NCBI GenBank assembly: GCA_022574315.1
Contig: JACZSH010000003.1
Coordinates: 1-32,113 of the forward strand
DNA: 32,113 nt
Direction of reading: 5' to 3'
Origin: Chloroflexota bacterium
Lineage (GTDB): Bacteria; Chloroflexota; Dehalococcoidia; Dehalococcoidales; RBG-16-60-22
Every line of letters begins with the position of its first letter. Position 1 is the stretch's first letter. Both the position numbers and the translations under genes were made by a program. Of the stretch, positions 1-6,293 are shown in pieces. Under the pieces are notes generated by a model. That model did no database searches. It was given only the letters and a program-made list of their open reading frames with translations, and was not told the DNA's origin.

Positions 1-341
1 GTCATTGCCCGGTTGCCGTGCTTGGCTACCCTGAGGCCGGCGCCGGCGGCGATAAAGGCGGCGGCGGTGGAGATATTGATGCTGGAGCAGTTGTCCCCCC
101 CCGTCCCGCAGGTATCCACCAGCGGCGGTGCCGCCTTCACCGGGACGGCTTTTTCACGCATCACGCTGGCCAACCCGGCAATCTCCTCCACCGTCTCCCC
201 TTTTATCCGCAGCGCGGTGACCAGGGCGGCAATCTGGGCCGGCGTTGCCTCCCCGCCCATTATCTCCGCCATCACCCCGGCCGCCTCCTCAAAGCTGAGG
301 GAATCGCCGCTAACCAGGCTGTTGATGGCTTCTTTAATCAT
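1..341 (-). CDS. trpD: Anthranilate phosphoribosyltransferase, N-terminal part (runs off window)
   Basis: TrpD transfers the phosphoribosyl group of PRPP to anthranilate, the second committed step of tryptophan synthesis. The 113 visible residues begin with the helical N-terminal domain typical of the family (start [20 protein letters not shown]). They then reach the glycine-rich PRPP/phosphate loop DTCGTGGD and the KHGNR motif. The remaining two thirds lie outside the window. The ATG is overlapped by the end of trpG (8 bases shared, GATGATTAA), which implies translational coupling, and AAGGAGA sits upstream as a ribosome binding site. Third gene of the T-box-controlled trpE-trpG-trpD operon. 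The identification is secure from the motifs. Confidence 0.95.
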   Translation of the reverse strand, partial: MIKEAINSLVSGDSLSFEEAAGVMAEIMGGEATPAQIAALVTALRIKGETVEEIAGLASVMREKAVPVKAAPPLVDTCGTGGDNCSSINISTAAAFIAAGAGLRVAKHGNRAM

Positions 342-912
342 CTTGAGTCTCCTTGTTGAGAAAGTTTTTTAACAAATCTTTTCCCACGTCGGTTAATATC
401 GATTCCGGGTGGAACTGGACTCCCTCCACGTTAAACCGGCGGTGGCGCAGTCCCATTATCAGGCCGTTTTCCGTCCAGGCGCTCACCTCCAGGCAGTCGG
501 GCAGGCCGTCACGCATCACCGCCAGGGAATGGTAGCGGATGGCCGGGAAAGGGTTGGCCAGTCCCGTAAATACCCCTAACCCATCGTGGTGGATGAGTGA
601 TGACTTGCCGTGCTTGATTTCACCGGCGTGCCCCACCGTGCCCCCGTAGCTGTGGCCGATGCACTGGTGTCCCAGGCACACCCCCAGTATGGGGAGTCGC
701 CCGCCGAAGTGGCCGATTACCTGGTTGGAAATGCCCGCCTGCTGCGGGGTGCCCGGCCCCGGAGAAATAACGATGCGCTCCGGTGCCAGCTCTTCCATCT
801 CGGCCAGGCTCATTTTGTCGTTCCGGGCCACGACCACTTCCTCTCCCAGTTCGCTCAGGTACTGGAAAAGGTTGTAGGTGAAACTGTCGTAGTTATCGAT
901 TAACAGCAGCAT
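334..912 (-). CDS. trpG: Anthranilate synthase component II, glutamine amidotransferase
   Basis: TrpG is the glutaminase subunit that supplies ammonia to TrpE for making anthranilate from chorismate. The 192-residue protein is a complete class I amidotransferase domain. It opens with [13 protein letters not shown], has the oxyanion motif PGPGTP (51-56), the nucleophile Cys79 in GVCLGHQ, and the His-Glu pair in FHPES near residue 169. The length matches stand-alone TrpG; fused forms are longer. Its ATG lies inside the end of trpE (20-base overlap) and its stop overlaps the trpD start, so the three genes are tightly coupled. The family also includes PabA, which can be shared with folate synthesis. 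The trpE-trpD context favours TrpG. Confidence 0.96.
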   Translation of the reverse strand: MLLLIDNYDSFTYNLFQYLSELGEEVVVARNDKMSLAEMEELAPERIVISPGPGTPQQAGISNQVIGHFGGRLPILGVCLGHQCIGHSYGGTVGHAGEIKHGKSSLIHHDGLGVFTGLANPFPAIRYHSLAVMRDGLPDCLEVSAWTENGLIMGLRHRRFNVEGVQFHPESILTDVGKDLLKNFLNKETQDD

Positions 913-2335
913 GGTTAGCCTCCGCCTGCTTGATTGCGGTCAGTAGCGCCTGGGCTTTGTTCAAGGTTTCCTGGTATTCGTTCTCCGGCACGCTGTCGGC
1001 AACGATGCCACCCCCCGCCTGGACGTAGGCGACTCCGTCCTTGATGACGATGGTGCGGATGGTGATGGCCGTGTCCAGGTTGCCGGAGAAGTCGAAGTAG
1101 CCCACCGCCCCCGCGTAAGGCCCTCTTTTCTCCGGTTCCAGTTCGGCGATAATCTCCATCGCCCGTATCTTGGGGGCGCCGGAGACCGTACCGGCCGGGA
1201 AACAGGCCCGCAGGGCGTCGAACTGGGTCAGCCCCGCCCGGAGCTTGCCCTGGACGTGGGATACCAGGTGCATGACGTGGGAGTAGCGCTCGATGTCCAT
1301 GAACTGGGTCACCTCCACCGTGCCCGGCTCGCTGATTCGGCCGATGTCGTTGCGTCCCAGGTCAACCAGCATGAGGTGCTCGGCGCGTTCCTTCTCGTCG
1401 TTGATTAGCTCTTCGGCCAGCCTGTCGTCTTTGTCCGCATCCTGGCTGCGGGGCCGGGTGCCGGCAATGGGGTGGTTGGAGACCACGCCGTCTTCCACTC
1501 GCACCAGCAGTTCCGGTGACGCCCCGACGATGTGGGTGTCGCCCAGGTGCAGGAAATACATGTAGGGTGACGGGTTTATCGAGCGTAACGCGCGATATAT
1601 GGCAAAGGGACTGGCCTTAGTTTGCTTGGACAGTCGCTGGGAGAGCACCACCTGGATGATATCGCCGGCGTAGATGTAGTCTTTGGCCTGCCTTACGTTG
1701 GCTTCAAACTCTGCCTGGGAAAGATTTGATAATACTGGAGACTCAGTAGAAGCCGATGGCGAAACCTCGGCAGGAATCGGCTGCCTTAGCCTCTCCACCA
1801 GGCGGTCGATTTTATCGGTGGCCTCCCGGTATGCCGTCTCGATATCGCCGTCTAGGTGAGCGTGGGCGACGATTTTAATCTTGTGGGTGAGGTGGTCGAA
1901 GACCAGCAGCGTGTCCGCCAGCATCAGTACCGATTCGGGAAGACCGAGCGCATCGCGCTCCGGCGAGGGTAATTTCTCAAAATAGCCGGCCACTTCGTAG
2001 CCGAGGTAGCCGACCATGCCGCCGTGGAACCGGGGCAGGCCGGGAACCGGCACCGGCTGAAATCGCTGGAACTCTTTTTCTATCAGGAGCAGGGGGTCGA
2101 CTTTATTATTCCCACCCGTTTCCAGTACCATCGAGGGTTCGGTGCCGATGAAGCTGTAGCGGGCGAGCCGTTCGCCGCCCTCCACGCTCTCCAGCAGGAA
2201 CGAGTAGTCGCCGCGGGCAATCTTGAGGTAGGCGGATACCGGCGTTTCCATGTCGGCCATTATCTCGCGGTACACCGGTACCAGGTTGCCCTGTTTCTTC
2301 AGTTGTCGTACTTCTTCAAGCGTCGGGTAATACAT
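893..2335 (-). CDS. trpE: Anthranilate synthase component I
   Basis: TrpE converts chorismate plus ammonia to anthranilate, the entry step of the tryptophan pathway. The 480-residue protein has the expected length. The N-terminal half carries LLES at residues 47-50, and NPSPYMYF follows mid-protein. Both line the tryptophan feedback-inhibition site in characterised TrpE enzymes, so allosteric inhibition by Trp is likely. The C-terminal chorismate-binding domain includes PIAGTRPR, an ERAEHLMLVDLGRND stretch and FPAGTVSGAPK. I chose the ATG at 2335 (MYYPTLEEV) because GAGAGGGG lies just upstream. An open frame continues to 2446, but that extension is only the translated T-box antiterminator and terminator. 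First gene of the operon; stop overlaps trpG. Confidence 0.96.
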   Translation of the reverse strand: MYYPTLEEVRQLKKQGNLVPVYREIMADMETPVSAYLKIARGDYSFLLESVEGGERLARYSFIGTEPSMVLETGGNNKVDPLLLIEKEFQRFQPVPVPGLPRFHGGMVGYLGYEVAGYFEKLPSPERDALGLPESVLMLADTLLVFDHLTHKIKIVAHAHLDGDIETAYREATDKIDRLVERLRQPIPAEVSPSASTESPVLSNLSQAEFEANVRQAKDYIYAGDIIQVVLSQRLSKQTKASPFAIYRALRSINPSPYMYFLHLGDTHIVGASPELLVRVEDGVVSNHPIAGTRPRSQDADKDDRLAEELINDEKERAEHLMLVDLGRNDIGRISEPGTVEVTQFMDIERYSHVMHLVSHVQGKLRAGLTQFDALRACFPAGTVSGAPKIRAMEIIAELEPEKRGPYAGAVGYFDFSGNLDTAITIRTIVIKDGVAYVQAGGGIVADSVPENEYQETLNKAQALLTAIKQAEANHAAVNR

Positions 2336-2354
2336 TTTCCCCTCTCCGCGGGTA

Positions 2355-2392
2355 ATAAAAAAGCCTCTCACCCTAAAAGGGGCGAGAGGCTT
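2355..2392 (-). terminator. Regulated intrinsic terminator of the trp T-box
   Basis: On the minus strand AAGCCTCTCGCCC pairs with GGGTGAGAGGCTT across a CTTTTA loop and runs into a T tract. It lies between the T-box sequence and the trpE start, so it is the off state of the riboswitch. Confidence 0.92.
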
Positions 2393-2668
2393 GCTTTCGC
2401 GGTGCCACCCTTCTTGGTCGTCCTCGGGAACGGTGAAGACGGCCATCTCTGCAGGTACGGAGGCAGGCTTTTCAGGTACTTACCTCGATACCCCGGGATA
2501 CGATAACGCTTCCCCTGCGTCAAGGCCTACTCGTCAGCCAGCCGGCAACTTTCGGCTTGCGGCTCCCGGGTCCATTTGGCTCCGGCGCTGGCGTCGGCTC
2601 ACACCTTACCCGACTCTCTGTGCCCCGCTTTGAAGCTTACTACTCCCGTTCGCTGCCTTTACATATAA
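2356..2668 (-). promoter_or_regulatory. T-box riboswitch, tryptophan-specific leader of trpEGD
   Basis: The minus-strand leader before trpE has the parts of a T-box element in order. A purine-rich GGGAGTAGTAAG start is followed by AGAGAGTCGGG and GGTGTGAGCC of stem I. The specifier-loop region contains TGG at 2574-2572 followed by A. The antiterminator box AAGGGTGGCACCGCGAA covers about 2395-2413, and an intrinsic terminator follows. TGG is the Trp codon, and the TGGC bulge would pair with a tRNA ending GCCA, matching the G discriminator usual in bacterial tRNA-Trp. Uncharged tRNA-Trp is expected to stabilise the antiterminator and let transcription enter trpE. The transcript start is inferred from the promoter. 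Confidence 0.92.
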
Positions 2669-2674
2669 TAGATA

Positions 2675-2703
2675 ATTCTAACAATATTTCAGTGGTTTGT
2701 CAA
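2675..2703 (-). promoter_or_regulatory. trp operon promoter
   Basis: Minus-strand TTGACA (2703-2698), a 17-base spacer and TAGAAT (2680-2675) form a near-consensus vegetative promoter. The predicted start near 2668 places the whole T-box in the leader RNA. Confidence 0.85.
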
Positions 2704-2811
2704 ATGAGGATGGTGATGTCATTGCGAGCCGAAAGGCTTACACCCGCCAGGCGAACGGAGATAGCCAGGAAAGCTGCTTTGGCTGGGTGGGGCAAATAAT
2801 CAGCCCCGCTT

Positions 2812-3156
2812 TTACTGTATAGCCAGCTTGGCGCTGACAAGACGATTAACGCTGATATTAGCTTCTGCTGCCTGTATTGCCAGACGTCTATGCACGTCTG
2901 GCGGTATGCGAACTGTAAATGTGCCTGAATACTGCCTTGTAGCGAGTGGTTCAGGAACGGGTTCATTATTCGCTTGCATATCTGGAATGACTTCTGCCAC
3001 AAGGTTGAGAATACCCTGCATAGCTGTATACTGGGTATCAGCTAGCCAACTTAGACTGGGAAACTCTGCACACAATCCTACATATTCTTTATCTTCTTCC
3101 GACCAGGTAACCCGATAAGTATAGCGGTCATTCTTTATTGCTAATTTAGTTACCAT
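2812..3156 (-). CDS. hicB: HicB-family antitoxin
   Basis: HicB antitoxins bind and neutralise the HicA mRNA interferase and repress their own operon. This 114-residue protein has an N-terminal partly degraded RNase H-like HicB fold (the WSEEDKEYVGLCAEFPSLS stretch matches the family). A C-terminal ribbon-helix-helix/Arc-like segment follows (FTVRIPPDVHRRLAIQAAE, then ANISVNRLVSAKL), typical of the RHH class of HicB. I chose the ATG at 3156 because GGAGGTGC lies directly before it, inside the end of hicA; an upstream in-frame ATG at 3177 lacks such a site. It overlaps hicA by 11 bases, so translation is coupled. Composition is more AT-rich than the flanking genes, which suggests transfer. Confidence 0.88.
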   Translation of the reverse strand: MVTKLAIKNDRYTYRVTWSEEDKEYVGLCAEFPSLSWLADTQYTAMQGILNLVAEVIPDMQANNEPVPEPLATRQYSGTFTVRIPPDVHRRLAIQAAEANISVNRLVSAKLAIQ

Positions 3157-3397
3157 TTTGCACCTCCAGTTTTTCAATGGCTTTTAACACTTGTCTAACT
3201 TGGTATGCTTTTGCCTTGCCATTATCGTCCTGTATATTAATTCTAGGGTCACCAATCCAGGGAGTTTTATATATAATATGGCTTCCTTTTTGACGACCTT
3301 CCCCAAAGTAATAATCACAGATTTTACAGAGGTCAGCGAAACTAACATTTTTCGGATTCTTTCCTAGTTGCTTAACTGCGCTATCTGTGGAATCCAT
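3146..3397 (-). CDS. hicA: HicA-family toxin (mRNA interferase)
   Basis: HicA toxins are small double-stranded-RNA-binding-fold ribonucleases that cleave mRNA when free of HicB. The 83-residue protein contains the defining GSH motif, with the catalytic His40 in KGSHIIYK. A second strand region (GDPRINIQDDNGKAKAYQ) and the closing helix VRQVLKAIEKL follow, as in the family. Toxin-first order with a short overlap into hicB is the usual HicAB layout. Only a weak purine stretch (GTAGAGAG) precedes the ATG, so the transcript may be nearly leaderless. The promoter immediately upstream overlaps a perfect palindrome, probably the HicB operator. Confidence 0.88.
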   Translation of the reverse strand: MDSTDSAVKQLGKNPKNVSFADLCKICDYYFGEGRQKGSHIIYKTPWIGDPRINIQDDNGKAKAYQVRQVLKAIEKLEVQNGN

Positions 3398-3408
3398 CTC
3401 TCTACAAG

Positions 3409-3432
3409 AATGGTATCATTAATGATACCATT
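3409..3432. promoter_or_regulatory. Perfect 24-bp palindrome, probable HicB operator
   Basis: AATGGTATCATT is followed directly by its exact inverted copy, with no spacer. The palindrome covers most of the hicAB promoter spacer and all but the last base of the -10 hexamer, as expected for an autorepressor site. Confidence 0.8.
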
Positions 3433-3438
3433 TGTCAA
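3410..3438 (-). promoter_or_regulatory. hicAB promoter
   Basis: Minus-strand TTGACA (3438-3433), 17-base spacer, TACCAT (3415-3410). The start would fall only about 5 to 8 bases before the hicA ATG. Bound operator would block polymerase. Confidence 0.72.
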
Positions 3439-3531
3439 ATGGGTATTGCTAAAAGAAATGATTATAATATCAAACTACCAGTGAGCGGAACAAATCCGGG
3501 AAATCTTATTTCCCCCTTCTCCCCCCACCCC

Positions 3532-3702
3532 TCAAAAATCCCCCAGCGGAGCCTGTCCCATGGACTCCAGGAAAGAGGTGTCGTTGTGCCGGGTGAGAAT
3601 GAACTGCCCGTTTTCGTTCAATTCGATGTCCATCCGACCCCGGAATAGCTCGGCCGCGTTCCACTCGGTTTCCCCGTGTCTTATCAACAGGATTTCGGTC
3701 AT
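3532..3702 (-). pseudogene. Internally deleted histidine phosphatase (phosphoglycerate mutase-like) remnant
   Basis: A 56-codon frame starts with a textbook histidine-phosphatase N-terminus: MTEILLIRHGETEWN, then ELFRGRMDIELNENG. It includes the catalytic RHG motif. At about residue 33 it jumps to QFILTRHNDTSFLESMGQ and stops. The tail resembles the last strand and C-terminus of these enzymes, where an NDT-S/C-HL-like segment is common. Roughly 130 to 150 central residues of a normal protein of about 200 are therefore absent. The join is in frame, so a micro-protein could still be made. The ATG overlaps the stop of the upstream gene by one base (TAATG). Enzyme function is unlikely without the central acid/His residues. 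The C-terminal assignment is from memory of the family and less sure than the N-terminal one. Confidence 0.7.
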
Positions 3703-4133
3703 TACCGGTAGTCCCCCGGCGACTTTATCTCCGGTGTCAGCCCGTTCTCTTTGAACGCCGATATTACCACCGATTTTAGTTCCTCGTGTTCAGGACTGAA
3801 AAACAGGTGGCTGTGGCAGCGGCAGTCGCTGGCGCCGAAACCGGGAATGGGCCGGCAGCAGGAGCCGATTGCCCCGGCGATGGCACACTCGACCCTGTCC
3901 CTGGTCTCGCCGATGATGATATCGGTAACGATTGCTTTTTGCAGCAGGTAGTCGATATGCCAGTGAATCTTTTTGGCGGGGCTTAAATGGCGTCTCAACC
4001 GGGCCGGAATCCCGTTCAACGCCGAGCCCACGTAAGCATAATAACCACATGAGAAAGAAAGGGCGGGCAGGCGACCCGCTTTTACGGTTCGCCTCTTCGC
4101 CAGTCTGGCCAGGAGAACGTAGCCTCCGGTCAC
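3702..4133 (-). CDS. DUF123 / GIY-YIG-like nuclease-type protein
   Basis: The 143-residue product is essentially one DUF123 domain, a GIY-YIG-related fold often found alone or fused to endonuclease III in archaea and some bacteria. Visible signatures in order: GYVLLARL, GYYAYVGSALNGIPARLRRH (the GIY-YIG-like strands and arginine helix), KIHWHIDYLL, VECAIAGAI and IPGFGASDCRCHSHLFF. The biochemical role is not well established; a nucleic-acid role is inferred. I chose the GTG at 4133 because it overlaps the stop of the preceding gene (GTGA) and the domain begins there. An in-frame ATG at 4169 would add 12 residues with no similarity. The stop overlaps the phosphatase remnant by one base. Confidence 0.82.
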   Translation of the reverse strand: MTGGYVLLARLAKRRTVKAGRLPALSFSCGYYAYVGSALNGIPARLRRHLSPAKKIHWHIDYLLQKAIVTDIIIGETRDRVECAIAGAIGSCCRPIPGFGASDCRCHSHLFFSPEHEELKSVVISAFKENGLTPEIKSPGDYR

Positions 4134-4387
4134 TCGGTAGAGTCCGTTTTCTCGACTTCGATAGTGCATTCGGTGACCAGCGCCGCGAAGGCGCCGATGG
4201 CGGCCAGTACCGGCGCCGCCAGTATCCCCAGTGCTGCTACGGGTGCGCCAATCGACAGTGGAATCTCAATCAAGGTCCGGCCCTCGTGCACCAGGCGCAC
4301 CTTCCTGATGTTGCCTTCGTGCAGGAGCTGTTTCACTTTATCGACCACCTGGCTTCCCGATACGGTAAATTTTTCCGTCTTCGCCAT
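4130..4387 (-). CDS. DUF4342 domain protein
   Basis: This 85-residue protein fits the DUF4342 family. The N-terminal part (FTVSGSQVVDKVKQLLHEGNIRKVRL) looks like a UBA/TS-N-type helical unit. It is followed by RTLIEIPLSIGAPV and a hydrophobic stretch of about 25 residues (ALGILAAPVLAAIGAFAALV) that is probably a membrane segment, then an acidic tail TIEVEK. The family function is unknown. AAGAGG lies upstream of the ATG, and a strong promoter lies about 80 to 110 bases upstream. It overlaps the DUF123 gene by 4 bases, so the two are probably cotranscribed and coupled. Confidence 0.85.
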   Translation of the reverse strand: MAKTEKFTVSGSQVVDKVKQLLHEGNIRKVRLVHEGRTLIEIPLSIGAPVAALGILAAPVLAAIGAFAALVTECTIEVEKTDSTE

Positions 4388-4466
4388 AGTAAACCTCTTG
4401 GTATAATCAGAACCAACCCAGCCTTATCGGCTTTCGGTAAACGCGCCAGGTGAATTGTATTTTAGC

Positions 4467-4495
4467 TTTATACTACATCAATGACCCTTTGTCAA
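4467..4495 (-). promoter_or_regulatory. Promoter for DUF4342-DUF123 genes
   Basis: Minus-strand TTGACA (4495-4490), 17-base spacer, TATAAA (4472-4467). Near consensus and suitably placed before the DUF4342 gene. Confidence 0.82.
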
Positions 4496-4520
4496 TGGTA
4501 TCGGATATTTATTAGCTCCT

Positions 4521-4862
4521 TCACTCCAGGTCTTTCTTCTTTTCTTCGTACTCCTCTTTGTTTATCTCGCCCCGGGCATATCGCTTTCTAAGCACCTCAA
4601 GGGCTGAATCAGGTTGTACAGAACTGGCATCAGTACCTCTGGGCTGGCCTGCTCCGCGCACCAGGGCGACCACCCCCCATATGATAAGCCCCAGAAAAAG
4701 GATCCAGAAAATGGGCATTAACCACATCCAGCCGAAGCCGCCCATCATCCCCCAGCCTCCGTAATGACCTCCCCAGATTAGTCCGAAGACGCCGGGCAGG
4801 ACAACCAGGATGGCGATGACTATGCCCCCGATAATCAATGCTGTCTTCATATTTTTATTCAT
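4521..4862 (-). CDS. SHOCT-domain two-TM membrane protein
   Basis: The 113-residue protein has two hydrophobic helices, about residues 8-30 (ALIIGGIVIAILVVLPGVFGLI) and 44-68. They are separated by a Gly/Trp/Met-rich loop (GGHYGGWGMMGGFGW). The C-terminal SHOCT motif (SALEVLRKRYARGEINKEEYE) is at about 86-107. SHOCT segments are short helical hairpins found at the ends of many membrane or secreted proteins, and their role is thought to be oligomerisation; no enzymatic function is implied. AAGGAGA precedes the ATG. It is the last minus-strand gene after dsrE, about 60 bases downstream, and may belong to that operon. The SHOCT call is firm; the physiological role is unknown. Confidence 0.85.
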   Translation of the reverse strand: MNKNMKTALIIGGIVIAILVVLPGVFGLIWGGHYGGWGMMGGFGWMWLMPIFWILFLGLIIWGVVALVRGAGQPRGTDASSVQPDSALEVLRKRYARGEINKEEYEEKKKDLE

Positions 4863-4920
4863 TAGTTGTCTCCTTATGGCGCAGATTGATAAATTTGCTA
4901 TCTCGGTGATTGTTTCCAGG

Positions 4921-5241
4921 TCAACCGAGACTCACCACCTTATCTGATTTAATAATCATCTCTACTAACTCTGACATGGTAGAGACCGGACATACCCCGG
5001 CCGCCTGGTGTCTTGCTTCCAGGCAGGTACCACAGGCCAGGAGGTTGCCGCCGCCATTTAGAAACTTTTCCAGCACGCCGGCAATATCGAAAGCCTTGTT
5101 TTTGATGTTTACTATTTCCACGCCGCTACCGAGCAGGAAGAGGCTGGTCTCGTTGCCGCCGCTAAGCGCTTCGTTACCCAGGCGCAGCCCATTCCAGGCG
5201 GTCTCCGGGTCGCTGGTGTTCATAATAATACCCAGCTTCAC
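4921..5241 (-). CDS. DsrE-family sulfur-relay-like protein
   Basis: DsrE/TusD-like proteins have an alpha/beta fold and act as persulfide carriers or small redox partners. The 106-residue product starts KLGIIMNTSDPETAWNGLRLGNEAL, the usual first strand and helix. It carries the cysteines where the family has its active thiols: Cys70 and Cys73 in LLACGTCLEAR, plus Cys84. GTG start at 5241, with GGAGGT upstream inside the end of the osmC-like gene (2-base gap). Cotranscription with an ArsR regulator and an OsmC protein suggests handling of thiol, peroxide or reactive sulfur species. The exact substrate cannot be read from sequence. Confidence 0.85.
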   Translation of the reverse strand: MKLGIIMNTSDPETAWNGLRLGNEALSGGNETSLFLLGSGVEIVNIKNKAFDIAGVLEKFLNGGGNLLACGTCLEARHQAAGVCPVSTMSELVEMIIKSDKVVSLG

Positions 5242-5243
5242 TG

Positions 5244-5771
5244 TTATTTGACCTCCAGTGAGGTATTCAGGTTGACCGGCGTGCTAAGCGCGTAGACGGC
5301 CGGGCATCTCTCGTAGGCAAGCCTTTCTATCTCTTCCAGTTTCTCCCTGGGAGCTTCGCTCTCCACCTCAAGGGTAATATGTATCTTCTCTATGACTGGT
5401 TCTTGAGATAAACCAAAGGCACGGGAGAAGTTCAGATTGCTCTCCAGCCTGGCGGTAAGCTTTTTTAGCTCTACCCCCATCGTGCTCGCCACGGTAGCAA
5501 AAGTAGTCGTGTAGCAGGAGACCAGGCCGAAGAAGCAGTAGTGTAAAGGGCCAGGCCTGGTGCCGCCACCGCCCAGGTTTGTCGGCTGGTCAGACTCCAT
5601 TATGATTTTGCCACCCTCAAAGTTAATCTCGGCCCGGAACTGGGGACCACCTTCCTCTAAAAGCCACTCTCCTTCAATCTTTTGAGAACGCTTGACCTTG
5701 GATTTATCAGTCTCTGCCTCCTTGATGATCCGGGCTAACCGGCCCGCATTGACGTTGTTCAAGATTGTCAT
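5244..5771 (-). CDS. OsmC/Ohr-family protein
   Basis: OsmC-family proteins are dimeric thiol peroxidases or related cytoplasmic proteins. This 175-residue copy keeps two conserved cysteines, Cys86 in GLVSCYTTTFATVAS and Cys156 in ERCPAVYALS. These positions match the redox pair of OsmC/Ohr. An additional Cys79 occurs in HYCFFG. The N-terminal 30 residues are charged and variable. AGGAGGT lies upstream of the ATG. It sits between arsR-like and dsrE-like genes with gaps of about 20 and 2 bases, a compact operon. Whether it reduces organic hydroperoxides or serves another thiol function in an anaerobe is open. Confidence 0.88.
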   Translation of the reverse strand: MTILNNVNAGRLARIIKEAETDKSKVKRSQKIEGEWLLEEGGPQFRAEINFEGGKIIMESDQPTNLGGGGTRPGPLHYCFFGLVSCYTTTFATVASTMGVELKKLTARLESNLNFSRAFGLSQEPVIEKIHITLEVESEAPREKLEEIERLAYERCPAVYALSTPVNLNTSLEVK

Positions 5772-5791
5772 TATCGTACCTCCTGGTTATT

Positions 5792-6115
5792 CTAATTTGT
5801 CCTTCCCTGAATGAGAGCTGCATCCTGCCTGATTTGCTCAAACAGGATTTCCCGCAACATGTCAAACACTTCGAGGAGGCGGGGATTGGTTATCCGGTAG
5901 TAGACTGCGTTTCCCTCTTTCCTTGAGACCAGGATGCGGCGTTCCTTCATCATGGTTAAGTGCTGAGACAGGTTGGCCGGAGTAATACGGAGTCTCTCTC
6001 CAATTTCGCCGGCACTCATTTCTTGCTCGCGTAGAATATTAATCAGTTCCAGTCGCTTCGGATGAGAGAACACCTTACACATTTCGGCATGGTAGGTGTA
6101 AAGCTGGTTTTCCAT
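5792..6115 (-). CDS. ArsR-family transcriptional regulator
   Basis: The 107-residue protein is a single winged helix-turn-helix of the ArsR/SmtB type: HPKRLELINILREQEMSAGEI, recognition helix ITPANLSQHLTMMKERRIL, wing SRKEGNAVYYRI, dimerisation helix at the C-terminus. Canonical metal-box cysteines (CVC in helix 3) are missing. The only cysteine is Cys13, so metal sensing by the classic site is unlikely; thiol/persulfide or other sensing is possible. It is first in an operon with OsmC and DsrE proteins. Two tandem TTTAGAAA octamers in its leader (6154-6169) could be its binding site (inference). Confidence 0.9.
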   Translation of the reverse strand: MENQLYTYHAEMCKVFSHPKRLELINILREQEMSAGEIGERLRITPANLSQHLTMMKERRILVSRKEGNAVYYRITNPRLLEVFDMLREILFEQIRQDAALIQGRTN

Positions 6116-6153
6116 ACTAACTCCTCCCTTGATTCTGCCGGATGATTTGTAAT

Positions 6154-6169
6154 TTTAGAAATTTAGAAA
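6154..6169. repeat. Tandem TTTAGAAA octamers, possible operator
   Basis: TTTAGAAA occurs twice head to tail, just downstream of the predicted start of the arsR-osmC-dsrE transcript. A roadblock operator for the ArsR protein is plausible but unproven. Confidence 0.4.
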
Positions 6170-6184
6170 TAGCTTAATAAGAAA

Positions 6185-6214
6185 AGTATATCATACCAAA
6201 TCTTAACCTGTCAA
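6185..6214 (-). promoter_or_regulatory. Promoter of the arsR-osmC-dsrE operon
   Basis: Minus-strand TTGACA (6214-6209), 18-base spacer, TATACT (6190-6185). It is divergent from the argF promoter, about 30 bases away. Confidence 0.8.
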
Positions 6215-6242
6215 CGGCGTTGGCTACCCGGTGTTGACCCTG

Positions 6243-6270
6243 TTGAAAAATTGACTGACCATGATATACT
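6243..6270 (+). promoter_or_regulatory. argF promoter
   Basis: TTGAAA (6243-6248), 16-base spacer, TATACT (6265-6270). The start near 6277 leaves a very short leader before the TTG codon at 6294. Confidence 0.7.
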
Positions 6271-6293
6271 GTAAGGCATAGCGGGGGGCTAAT

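Noticed and set aside
2336-2446. N-terminal extension of trpE to an ATG at 2446
   Set aside because: It translates the T-box antiterminator and terminator; a better ATG with a ribosome binding site lies at 2335.
2788-2816. GGGGC...GCCCC repeat followed by TTTTA near the hicB end
   Set aside because: Five-base stem with a long loop and T run on the wrong strand for hicAB.
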